Source of the DNA: RGIG5612 sp045599965
GTDB lineage: Bacteria; Bacillota; Clostridia; Lachnospirales; Lachnospiraceae
Reading direction: 5' to 3'
Assembly (NCBI GenBank): GCA_045599965.1
Contig: JAZRXA010000051.1
Coordinates: forward strand, 1 to 17,442
DNA: 17,442 nucleotides
Under the pieces are notes generated by a model, which worked only from the letters and a program-made list of their open reading frames with translations, searched no databases and was not told the DNA's origin. Position 1 is the stretch's first letter. Every line of letters starts with the position of its first letter. Positions 1 to 6,033 of the stretch are shown here, piece after piece. A program made the translations under genes and the position numbers.

Positions 1-14
1 ATAACTCTTTGATT

Positions 15-22
15 GGGGGGGG
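15..22 (+). promoter_or_regulatory. Run of eight G acting as ribosome binding site
   Basis: Eight consecutive G precede the first gene. They can pair with the anti-Shine-Dalgarno CCUCC through G-C and one G-U pair, and lie 7 nt before the ATG at 30, a normal spacing. The ATG at 24 is only 1 nt away and is a poor candidate. Such a run is unusual in this AT-rich DNA and could vary in length by slippage. Confidence 0.5.
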
Positions 23-29
23 TATGATT

Positions 30-689
30 ATGGATAAAAAAACAAAAAACGACTTGCTAGATATTGCTGCAGGATTAGTTGTTGCACCAATCACTGCTTA
101 TGTAAAAGGGCGTGAAATTTATAAGAATTTTACTGAATCAGACACAAGCAAAAAAATTGTGAATTATGCTGGTCAAAAAGGTCAGGAGATTCAAAATACT
201 GCAAAGAAAATTTCAATAAATCTTAATGAGAAGGCTAGCCAGTTCGCTGATGATATTAGCGACAAAGCTGTGGACTTTTCTAAAAAGGCAGAAGAGTTTA
301 CAAAGAAAGCAGAAGAAAAGATTGCAGAATTTGATGAACGAAAAGAAACTATGCTTTACCAATTTGCTGATAAAGCAGAAGACAAAATAAAAGAGTTTTC
401 TGAGAATGTAAAAACAACTGCAAAAGATTTTAGTGAAACAGTACAACAAAAATTTTACGAAATGCAAGAAGGCGCATCAGCACCTGCAGAACCTGAATTT
501 GTAGAAGAACCTGTAGTTCTTCAAAGCGTTGTAGAAGAGGTTGAAGAACCTACAAGCGTAACGGAGGAACCTGTTAGTGTTACGGAAGAACCTACTAGTG
601 TTGCTGAAGAACCAGTAGTCCTTCCTAGTGCAGAAGAAGAGCCTATCGCTCCTCAAGCAAACACAATTTTTGAAAACACCCAGGAATAA
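30..689 (+). CDS. Amphipathic helical (apolipoprotein/LEA-like) protein with acidic repeat tail
   Basis: Unrecognised protein of 219 residues from the ATG at 30; upstream in-frame starts (TTG at 9, ATG at 24) are badly placed relative to the G-rich ribosome binding site. Residues 10-25 form a short apolar stretch (DIAAGLVVAPITAYV), too short and polar for a sure membrane helix. Residues about 35-145 are an uninterrupted Lys/Glu/Ala/Phe-rich amphipathic helix with an 11-residue rhythm (SKKAEEFTKKAEEKIAEF), as in LEA-type, YtxH-like or apolipoprotein-like proteins that lie on lipid surfaces. The rest is a Glu/Pro/Val-rich acidic tail with 7-residue repeats (EEPTSVT, EEPVSVT, EEPTSVA). There is no signal peptide and no enzyme motif. 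It stands alone before a strong terminator. A role at membrane, granule or cell-envelope surface is inference from composition only. Confidence 0.8.
   Translation: MDKKTKNDLLDIAAGLVVAPITAYVKGREIYKNFTESDTSKKIVNYAGQKGQEIQNTAKKISINLNEKASQFADDISDKAVDFSKKAEEFTKKAEEKIAEFDERKETMLYQFADKAEDKIKEFSENVKTTAKDFSETVQQKFYEMQEGASAPAEPEFVEEPVVLQSVVEEVEEPTSVTEEPVSVTEEPTSVAEEPVVLPSAEEEPIAPQANTIFENTQE
543..626 (+). repeat. 21-bp tandem coding repeats (EEPxSVx)
   Basis: Three 21-bp units beginning GAAGAACCT or GAGGAACCT start at 543, 564 and 585, and a diverged fourth starts at 606. They encode EEPTSVT, EEPVSVT, EEPTSVA and EEPVVLP. Third codon positions differ between units, so the array is not brand new. Confidence 0.8.
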
Positions 690-708
690 AAATATGAAAT
701 AAGTATTT

Positions 709-742
709 AAGAGGCGGTTTTTTAACCGTCTCTTATTTTTTT
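709..742 (+). terminator. Rho-independent terminator
   Basis: An 11-bp stem (AAGAGGCGGTT at 709-719 against AACCGTCTCTT at 724-734, one G-U pair) with a TTTT loop is followed by A and seven T. It lies 20 nt after the stop of the gene at 30-689 and ends that transcript. Confidence 0.9.
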
Positions 743-743
743 A

Positions 744-881
744 TCACCTACAAATTGCAATTTGTGAATGTCTTTTGGTTGTGGGTTTGGGGATAATCAA
801 AGATAATCCCCAAGCCCCACAACCTCTACTACTATCTCCCATTGCGTCGCCCGCCGGCGCCGCTTCGCTGGCTAACGCCAG
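744..881 (-). repeat. Structured repeat A, left copy
   Basis: Read on the minus strand it has, in order: ATATATGGAGC (871-881), a hairpin with GCTGGC/GCCAGC arms (857-872), a GC-rich hairpin (about 844-855), a 25-nt linker (823-847) containing GGGAGATAGTAGTAGAGG, a ~22-bp hairpin (777-824), and a 16-bp palindrome ACAAATTGCAATTTGT (750-765). The linker is identical, inverted, to 1733-1757. The hairpins keep their positions in the other copy but with different, still pairing, sequences. Confidence 0.8.
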
Positions 882-919
882 CTCCATATATGAAACCAAA
901 ATAAAATGTTTTGATAAAA

Positions 920-1114
920 TTACCGAAAAAGGGGCCATTGGTACCCGAAACAACATCTTTTTTAAGTAAAATTACCAAATTTATTTATTGTGAGAACTTA
1001 TTGGAAAAGTATAGAATCTAAAAACCTTGATTTTTCAAGGTTTTTAAACTTTTGTAAAATACATCAAAATTTTTCACAACGCTTATTGGGTACCAATGCC
1101 CCCTTTTTCGGTAA
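920..1114. repeat. 27-bp inverted repeat with central stem-loop
   Basis: TTACCGAAAAAGGGGCCATT...ACCC at 920-946 matches the reverse complement of 1088-1114 at 26 of 27 positions; the arms are 141 nt apart. The near-identity contrasts with the diverged A and C arms and suggests a more recent copy or strong constraint. Confidence 0.8.
1019..1046. terminator. Terminator-like stem-loop in noncoding region
   Basis: TAAAAACCTTGA (1019-1030) and TCAAGGTTTTTA (1035-1046) form a 12-bp stem with a TTTT loop. Either strand gives a hairpin whose 3' arm ends in five T. It sits near the middle of the 920-1114 inverted repeat. No gene precedes it on either strand, so termination is only a possibility. Confidence 0.4.
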
Positions 1115-1140
1115 AAATATTTTTTAAAAATTTATAAACT

Positions 1141-1411
1141 AAGGTGGCGCTCGAAAGAACATGTACTGTTGGTCAAAGTCAGCCACCGTAAGTAGCGAAG
1201 GACGGCGCAGGGCCCTACTTAGCCCAAGCGCCGTCAGCTTCGCGAGCCATGCAAACCTAAGAATAATTTCTTAAATAGGTTTGCATTTTATTATTGTAAC
1301 GCGAAGCTAACGGTGCCAGCGCTAAAGATGGGCGCGCACCTTGCTTCGCTATTTACGGCAGCTGACTTTCGTTCGCCAAAACATTTCGTCCGCCTGCTGC
1401 CTACCTTGATG
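1141..1411. repeat. Structured repeat C: GC-rich long inverted repeat
   Basis: Two converging copies, 1141-1259 (+) and 1276-1411 (-), meet at the perfect arms ATGCAAACCTA (1249-1259) and TAGGTTTGCAT (1276-1286). Other matching blocks include AGCTTCGCG against CGCGAAGCT and GTAAGTAGCGAAG against CTTCGCTATTTAC. Each copy folds on its own: stem GGTGGC/GCCACC (1143-1148 with 1182-1187) on the left corresponds to GGCAGC/GCTGCC (1357-1362 with 1396-1401) on the right, two compensating base-pair changes. A second hairpin, GACGGCGC/GCGCCGTC (1201-1208 with 1228-1235), corresponds to GGTGC/GCACC plus GCGC/GCGC (1312-1340). Confidence 0.75.
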
Positions 1412-1414
1412 AAA

Positions 1415-1684
1415 AATACATGCCAATAGGGGGAATTCTTGATTTTGGTATGTATTATTTTTGTGATGTCGAAGAGTCTATGTGCTTTAAAATACATACT
1501 AAATTTAAATAAACTACGATTTGGTATGTATTATTTCTATCTTTTTTAAGTAAAGAGAACTCTAAAATACATACCAAATTTGAGAAAACTTTAGATAGGT
1601 ATGTATGAAACAAATCTTTTTAATCGCAAAGAAGAAAAAAATACATACCAAAATAAATGTTTCATAAAAATGGTATGTATTTTT
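1415..1684. repeat. Array of four ~75-bp hairpin units (AATACATACCAA)
   Basis: The motif AATACATACCAA and its reverse complement alternate: left arms start at 1415, 1491, 1566 and 1640, right arms end at 1456, 1532, 1606 and 1680, a period of 74-76 bp. Each pair forms a hairpin of 9-14 bp with a 18-22-nt loop or less; the fourth is a perfect 14-bp stem (1637-1650 with 1671-1684). Loops and the AT-rich stretches between units are not conserved. A lone related motif (AATACATCAAAAT) lies at 1058-1070, outside the array. The regular spacing points to tandem duplication followed by decay of all but the stems. Confidence 0.75.
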
Positions 1685-1848
1685 ATATATGGAGCCGGTG
1701 ATTACACCGGCGAAGCGGACGACTTTAGTCGGACGCAATGGGAGATAGTAGTAGAGGCTGTTGGATTTGTGGATAACTGGCTCTTTGCCAGTTATCCATA
1801 AATCCACAGCCCCAAAGAGCCCTACAAATTCAAAATTTTTAGGGTTGG
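1685..1848 (+). repeat. Structured repeat A, right copy
   Basis: Inverted counterpart of 744-881, read on the plus strand: ATATATGGAGC (1685-1695), hairpin GCCGGTG/CACCGGC (1694-1711), hairpin CGACT/AGTCG (1720-1731), the conserved linker (1733-1757), a ~25-bp hairpin (1756-1811, loop TCTTT), and a hairpin with CCCTA/TAGGG ends (1820-1844). All four hairpins have counterparts in the left copy with changed but complementary sequences, whereas the linker is unchanged. Both copies point outward. Confidence 0.8.
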
Positions 1849-1909
1849 TTTTGATTGATTTTTTATTTAACTTTCAATTGATTGTTGAAATTTTATAAAA
1901 TTAATAAGC

Positions 1910-1943
1910 AAAAAAGAGGTCAAATATTTTTGACATCTTTTTT
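1910..1943. terminator. Bidirectional terminator-like hairpin
   Basis: A stem of 14 pairs and one G-A mismatch (1910-1924 with 1929-1943, loop TATT) has six A on one side and six T on the other, so it could work in both directions. No gene feeds it: to the left is the noncoding repeat block, to the right the gene at 2033 reads away. It may end a plus-strand transcript of the repeats or insulate the promoter downstream. Confidence 0.55.
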
Positions 1944-1950
1944 CGTTTCC

Positions 1951-1980
1951 TTGTATTTATATATGCTTTATTGTTATAAT
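1951..1980 (+). promoter_or_regulatory. Probable sigma-A promoter of the 2033-6918 operon
   Basis: TTGTAT (1951-1956) and a perfect TATAAT (1975-1980) are 18 nt apart, giving a start near 1987 and a leader of about 45 nt. A competing -35, TTGACA at 1930-1935, lies in the arm of the preceding hairpin, with a poorer -10 (TATTTA at 1954). Confidence 0.65.
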
Positions 1981-2032
1981 ATTGTATTGAAAAAATTCAT
2001 GTTATAAACTTATAAAAAAGGAGACAACTATT

Positions 2033-2596
2033 TTGATTAACTCACAGAAAAAATCAATGAAAGTATTATTTACTATCAGCCTTGTACTACTCGCTGTTTC
2101 ATTATTACTTTCAATAATGAAGTTTTTCTTACCTGAATTTAACTATTATGCTCTTTCTTATTTTGATAATTCATTTGGCGTATTAGCAATTCTTGTTGCA
2201 TTTATTTATGTATTAGGTGGCTATAAAAAGAATGATGCTGCATACTACAAAATATTTATGATACTTGTTTGTATAACTAATCTTTTTGTGTTAATCACAG
2301 ACCTTATTACAACTCAGAGTGTAGCTTATGCTAGCCCTATTTCAGGATTATTAAGAACTGTTGTTTTGGTTAATCTTGTTATTCTTTCTTTTGCAAAAGA
2401 TTTAGGAAAAAATACTTCTATAGGTCTTGCAAGTGGCGTTTTTGGTATATCACTTATTAATTTAATAAGACTTGCTATACTATATTCCCAATTCAATATG
2501 ATAATTGTAGATGTTGTTGGTACATCATTAGCCTTCCTTGTACTTTTACTTGTTATTGGTAAATACATGGATAAGACTGAAAGAGGTACAAAATAA
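2033..2596 (+). CDS. Six-helix membrane protein of unknown function
   Basis: 187 residues. The TTG at 2033 is preferred as start because AAGGAG (2018-2023) lies 9 nt upstream; the first ATG (2057) has no such site. Six apolar segments, about residues 10-29, 44-62, 72-94, 103-121, 129-150 and 155-176, fill nearly the whole protein. The short loops are Lys-rich at GGYKKND and FAKDLGKN, and the C-terminus (KYMDKTERGTK) is basic. No catalytic or transport motif is recognisable. It is the first gene of an apparent operon; the esterase gene starts 6 nt after its stop. This might suggest a membrane partner for lipid or ester metabolism, which is inference from position alone. Confidence 0.85.
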   Translation: MINSQKKSMKVLFTISLVLLAVSLLLSIMKFFLPEFNYYALSYFDNSFGVLAILVAFIYVLGGYKKNDAAYYKIFMILVCITNLFVLITDLITTQSVAYASPISGLLRTVVLVNLVILSFAKDLGKNTSIGLASGVFGISLINLIRLAILYSQFNMIIVDVVGTSLAFLVLLLVIGKYMDKTERGTK

Positions 2597-2602
2597 GGAA
2601 AG

Positions 2603-3535
2603 ATGGAAGAAAGAGAATTTAAAAAACTTTATGATTTTGCTAAAGCAGATATGATAAAACAGTCTCATGGCGTTGCAGCTGCTAACAAGATGGTAAAGGT
2701 TGACGCAAAAAGAATATCCTTGCCTTTAGAGGGCCGCGAAGTGGAGATTGTATATTACGAAGCTAAGTCTAGTAATGCTCCACTTTTTGTTGGTTACCAT
2801 GGTGGCGGTTTTTTATTTGGAGGCTGCGCATTAGATAACAATATGTGGCTTGCAGTTAGAGACGCTTTGGATGTAAATATCGCTTCTGTTGGCTATAGAA
2901 TGAGCCCGGATTACATGTGGGAGGAAACTCTAGCAGATAGCTACGAAGCTTTAGTTTATCTTTATGAGCATGCTTCAGAGTTTAATTTTAATAAAGAACA
3001 TATCTCGGTTATGGGCCAATCTGCAGGCGGAAATCTTGCAGCCGCAGTTGCACTTAAATGCAATCAGGAAAAATCCGTAAAACTTGATAATCAAATTCTT
3101 ATCTATCCATTTTTAGATGTTTATACAGACCCAGATGAAAAAGGAAGTGGAAGTTTTTCAGGAATTGGATGCTATGTCATGAATGATTTGCATTGTAATC
3201 ATGAAGAGGCAAAAAATCCTTTTGTCTCCCCTGTCTACGCTAGCAAAGAAATGCTCGTTGGGCTTCCAAATGCAATAATGGCATTTAGTGAAGAGGATAA
3301 CCTGAAATTCGAAGGCATGAGGTACGCTACTATGCTAAAAGAAGCTGGCGTTAAAGTTAGTGAAAAACTCTTTGAGGGAATGCCACACGCTTACTTTGAA
3401 TCTGGATTTAAAAAGCCTACTAAATTTGAAATTCAATTTTTAGGTGAGCATGCACAGGAAATAATTGATAACGGCTCGCTCTTTACGAGTGCAAAAAATA
3501 CATTAGATTTTATTAAGGAGAATCTCGTAAGATGA
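2603..3535 (+). CDS. Alpha/beta hydrolase, HSL-type esterase/lipase
   Basis: 310 residues, the usual size of the hormone-sensitive-lipase (alpha/beta hydrolase fold 3) family of carboxylesterases. The oxyanion-hole motif HGGG is at 66-69 and the nucleophile elbow GQSAGG at 138-143 with Ser140. The likely acid is Asp232 in SEEDNLKFEG and the likely base His262 in GMPHAYF. Together these make a complete catalytic triad. There is no signal peptide, so it should act in the cytoplasm on small acyl esters or acylated metabolites; the substrate cannot be told. It follows the membrane protein by 6 nt with AAGGA before its ATG, and its stop overlaps the start of the ABC-F gene (ATGA). A second, unrelated alpha/beta hydrolase lies at the end of the same operon. 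Confidence 0.9.
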   Translation: MEEREFKKLYDFAKADMIKQSHGVAAANKMVKVDAKRISLPLEGREVEIVYYEAKSSNAPLFVGYHGGGFLFGGCALDNNMWLAVRDALDVNIASVGYRMSPDYMWEETLADSYEALVYLYEHASEFNFNKEHISVMGQSAGGNLAAAVALKCNQEKSVKLDNQILIYPFLDVYTDPDEKGSGSFSGIGCYVMNDLHCNHEEAKNPFVSPVYASKEMLVGLPNAIMAFSEEDNLKFEGMRYATMLKEAGVKVSEKLFEGMPHAYFESGFKKPTKFEIQFLGEHAQEIIDNGSLFTSAKNTLDFIKENLVR

Positions 3536-5163
3536 TTAGTGCTAATAATGTTACTTTAAGATTTGGAAAGAAAGCTTTATTTGAGGATGTAAATATTAAG
3601 TTCGTTGAGGGCGAATGCTACGGACTAATTGGTGCCAATGGTGCCGGAAAATCTACATTCCTTAAAGTTCTTACGGGACAAATCGAACCTTCTAAAGGTG
3701 ATGTTACAATCACACATGGACAAAGACTTAGTTTCTTAGAGCAAGATCATTTCAAATATGACGAACTTAATGTAATGGATACAGTTATCCAAGGAAATGC
3801 TCGTCTTTATGAAATTATGAAAGAAAAAGATGCGCTCTACGCTAAGGAAGACTTTTCTGAAGAAGATGGAATTAAAGCTAGCGAATTAGAAACTGAATTT
3901 GCTGAAATGAATGGATGGGAAGCAGAAAGCGATGCAGCTACTTTACTTAATGGTTTAGGAGTTGAAACAGATCTTCACTACTCTTTAATGAAAGACCTTC
4001 CTGGTCCACTTAAAGTTAAGGTATTGCTTGCTCGTGCTCTTTTTGGCAATCCAGATATTTTACTTCTTGATGAGCCTACTAACCACCTTGATTTAGATGC
4101 TATTGGATGGTTAGAAGAATTCCTTATTAACTTTGAAAATACTGTTATTGTTGTATCTCACGATAGATACTTCTTAAATAAAGTTTGTACGCAAATAGCT
4201 GATATCGACTATGGGAAAATTCAGCTATATGCCGGCAACTATGACTTTTGGGTTGAATCGTCTGCTCTTATCGTTAAGCAAATGAAAGAGGCCAACAAAA
4301 AGAAAGAAGAAAAAATTAAAGAACTTCAAGAATTTATTCAGAAGTTCTCTGCTAACGCTTCTAAAGCTAAGCAAGCTACTAGCCGTAAGCGTGCATTAGA
4401 AAAAATAGAACTTGATGAAATTAAACCATCATCAAGAAAATATCCTTTTATCGATTTTAAACCTAATCGCTCTATTGGCAACGAAGTTTTACAAGTTGAA
4501 AATCTTTCTAAGACAATTGATGGAGTAAAAGTTTTAGATAACATTTCATTTACTTTAGGTCATGATGACAAAGTTGCTTTTGTAGGTTCTAATGAACTTG
4601 CAAAAACTACTTTATTTAACATCCTTATGGACTTAGATACTCCTGATGAGGGAACATTTAAGTGGGGTGTTACAACTAGCCGTGCATACTTTCCTAAAGA
4701 TTATACAAAAGAGTTTGATTCTGATTCTTCTATTGCCGATTGGCTTACAGGCTATTCAGAAATAAAGGATGCTACTTATGTAAGAGGTTTCTTAGGACGT
4801 ATGCTCTTTGCAGGCGATGACGGAATTAAATCTCTTCGCGTTTTATCCGGTGGTGAAAAGGTACGTTGTCTTCTTTCAAAAATGATGATTTTAGGAACGA
4901 ACGTTTTGCTTTTAGATGAGCCTACAAACCACCTCGACATGGAAAGTATTACTGCATTAAATAATGCGCTTATTAAATTTCCTGGCGTTGAACTTTTTGC
5001 ATGTAGAGATCACCAATTTGTTCAAACAACTGCAAACCGTATAATGGAAATTGTAGATGGAAAACTTATAGATAAAATTACAACATATGATGAGTACTTA
5101 GCCTCTGATGAAATGGCTCGTAAGCGTCATGTATATGTTGCAGAAACAGATGATGAAGATTAA
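3532..5163 (+). CDS. ABC-F family ATPase (YkpA/YbiT-type) with one degenerate ATP site
   Basis: 543 residues, two ABC ATPase domains and no membrane domain, typical of ABC-F proteins, which act on the ribosome. Domain 1: Walker A GANGAGKST (34-42), Walker B ILLLDEPTNHLD (from 176), switch SHD (209-211). A charged linker, about 245-300, contains EANKKKEEKIKELQEFI. Domain 2: signature LSGGEK (438-443) and Walker B LLLDEPTNHLD (from 459). Linker and phrases such as FKWGVTTSRAYFPKD and RGFLGRMLF resemble B. subtilis YkpA as I remember it. Three motifs are abnormal: signature 1 reads LPGPLK (156-161), Walker A 2 reads GSNELAKTT (352-360), and switch 2 reads CRD (491-493) without its His. All three would form the same composite ATP site. 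Start overlaps the esterase stop; AAGGAG lies 11 nt upstream. Precise role (translation factor rather than antibiotic resistance) is inference. Confidence 0.93.
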   Translation: MISANNVTLRFGKKALFEDVNIKFVEGECYGLIGANGAGKSTFLKVLTGQIEPSKGDVTITHGQRLSFLEQDHFKYDELNVMDTVIQGNARLYEIMKEKDALYAKEDFSEEDGIKASELETEFAEMNGWEAESDAATLLNGLGVETDLHYSLMKDLPGPLKVKVLLARALFGNPDILLLDEPTNHLDLDAIGWLEEFLINFENTVIVVSHDRYFLNKVCTQIADIDYGKIQLYAGNYDFWVESSALIVKQMKEANKKKEEKIKELQEFIQKFSANASKAKQATSRKRALEKIELDEIKPSSRKYPFIDFKPNRSIGNEVLQVENLSKTIDGVKVLDNISFTLGHDDKVAFVGSNELAKTTLFNILMDLDTPDEGTFKWGVTTSRAYFPKDYTKEFDSDSSIADWLTGYSEIKDATYVRGFLGRMLFAGDDGIKSLRVLSGGEKVRCLLSKMMILGTNVLLLDEPTNHLDMESITALNNALIKFPGVELFACRDHQFVQTTANRIMEIVDGKLIDKITTYDEYLASDEMARKRHVYVAETDDED

Positions 5164-5174
5164 GGAGCATACGC

Positions 5175-6023
5175 ATGAATAGAATTGATTTACATATTCA
5201 CACAACTGCATCAGATGGTTCTCTAACTCCTTCGGAGGTAGTTGACCTTGCTATTGAGACTGGACTTAGCACTATTGCTATTACTGACCATGATACAGTT
5301 AGTGGCGTAGAAGAAGCTGTTGAGTATGCAAAAGACAAACCTATAAAGGTTATCCCTGGCGTAGAAATTTCTACAAACCTTAGAGGTCAAGAAGTTCATA
5401 TGCTCGGCTACAATATTGATTATAAGTCCCCTATTCTTCTTAAAACTTTAGAAATTCTTGCTTTAGTAAGAGATACTAGAACAGAAAGAATGGTAAAAAG
5501 ACTTGCTGATGATGGCATCGATATTTCTATGGAAAAACTTTTTGCTATGTTTCCTGGAACTGAAGTTATAAATAGAGCTAATATGGCAATGTATCTAGTT
5601 GAAAATAAAATTGCCGAAGATAGATATGAAGCTTTTGAAAAATATCTTGATGCAGATACAAAATACTATGTTAAAAAACATCGTATAAGCGCCGAGGATG
5701 CTGTTAATGTAATAACTGATAGTGGTGGAATTCCTGTTATGGCCCACCCTGTTATATATCCTTTAGATGTTGACGCTTATACAAAATTATTTAAGGCAGC
5801 TCAAAAAATTGGAGTTAAAGGAATAGAAGCTATCTATTCTAATAACCGCCCAGGTGATAAAGAATATTTTACTAATCTTGCAAATCAATACGGTATGTTT
5901 ATTACTGGTGGTTCAGATTTTCATGGTACGATTAAGCCAAATATTAAGTTAGGCTTAGGATTTGATGATGACAAACATGAAAAGTTTGTTGCTGATGAAT
6001 CTTTATTAGTTAATTTACTTTAG
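5175..6023 (+). CDS. PHP-domain phosphoesterase (RNase AM / TrpH-like)
   Basis: 282 residues, matching the YciV/TrpH group of PHP proteins, whose studied members remove 3' phosphate from nucleoside 3',5'-bisphosphates or degrade short RNA 5' to 3'. The metal ligands are present: HIH with His7 and His9, Asp14, Asp38-His39-Asp40 (ITDHD), Glu64 (PGVEIS), His75 (EVHMLGY), His191 (MAHP), and Asp248/His250 in GGSDFHG. Residues about 100-180 form the helical insertion usual in this group. It lies 11 nt after the ABC-F gene with AAGGAG before its ATG. Cytoplasmic. A broader nucleotide or sugar phosphatase role is possible, because the metal site does not determine the substrate. Confidence 0.88.
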   Translation: MNRIDLHIHTTASDGSLTPSEVVDLAIETGLSTIAITDHDTVSGVEEAVEYAKDKPIKVIPGVEISTNLRGQEVHMLGYNIDYKSPILLKTLEILALVRDTRTERMVKRLADDGIDISMEKLFAMFPGTEVINRANMAMYLVENKIAEDRYEAFEKYLDADTKYYVKKHRISAEDAVNVITDSGGIPVMAHPVIYPLDVDAYTKLFKAAQKIGVKGIEAIYSNNRPGDKEYFTNLANQYGMFITGGSDFHGTIKPNIKLGLGFDDDKHEKFVADESLLVNLL

Positions 6024-6033
6024 GAGGTATGTT

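Larger units (their letters stand above)
744..1848. other. Noncoding nested quasi-palindrome of structured repeats
   Basis: About 1.1 kb without a credible gene, between two terminators. From outside in it is built symmetrically: repeat A (744-881), a ~260-nt hairpin-containing spacer, repeat C (1141-1259), C inverted (1276-1411), a ~274-nt spacer made of four hairpin units (1415-1684), and A inverted (1685-1848). The centres of the A pair (about 1290) and the C pair (about 1268) nearly coincide. A and C blocks are visibly richer in GC than their surroundings. The short open frames here run through the hairpins on both strands and have no ribosome binding sites or familiar motifs. I do not recognise the element. 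It could be paired nonautonomous mobile repeats, a large structured RNA, or both. Confidence 0.75.

Noticed and set aside
1415..1684. CRISPR array
   Set aside because: The repeated motif alternates in orientation, the units form hairpins with diverged intervals, there are no uniform repeats and spacers, and no cas gene is in the window.
744..1807. Short open frames in the repeat block (775-969 +, 744-956 -, 1291-1497 -, 1562-1807 -, 1601-1801 +)
   Set aside because: They run through hairpin arms on both strands, have no ribosome binding sites at suitable distance, and encode no recognisable motif.
744..1848. Insertion sequence or integron
   Set aside because: Inverted repeats are present but there is no transposase or integrase frame, not even a decayed one that I can recognise, between them.
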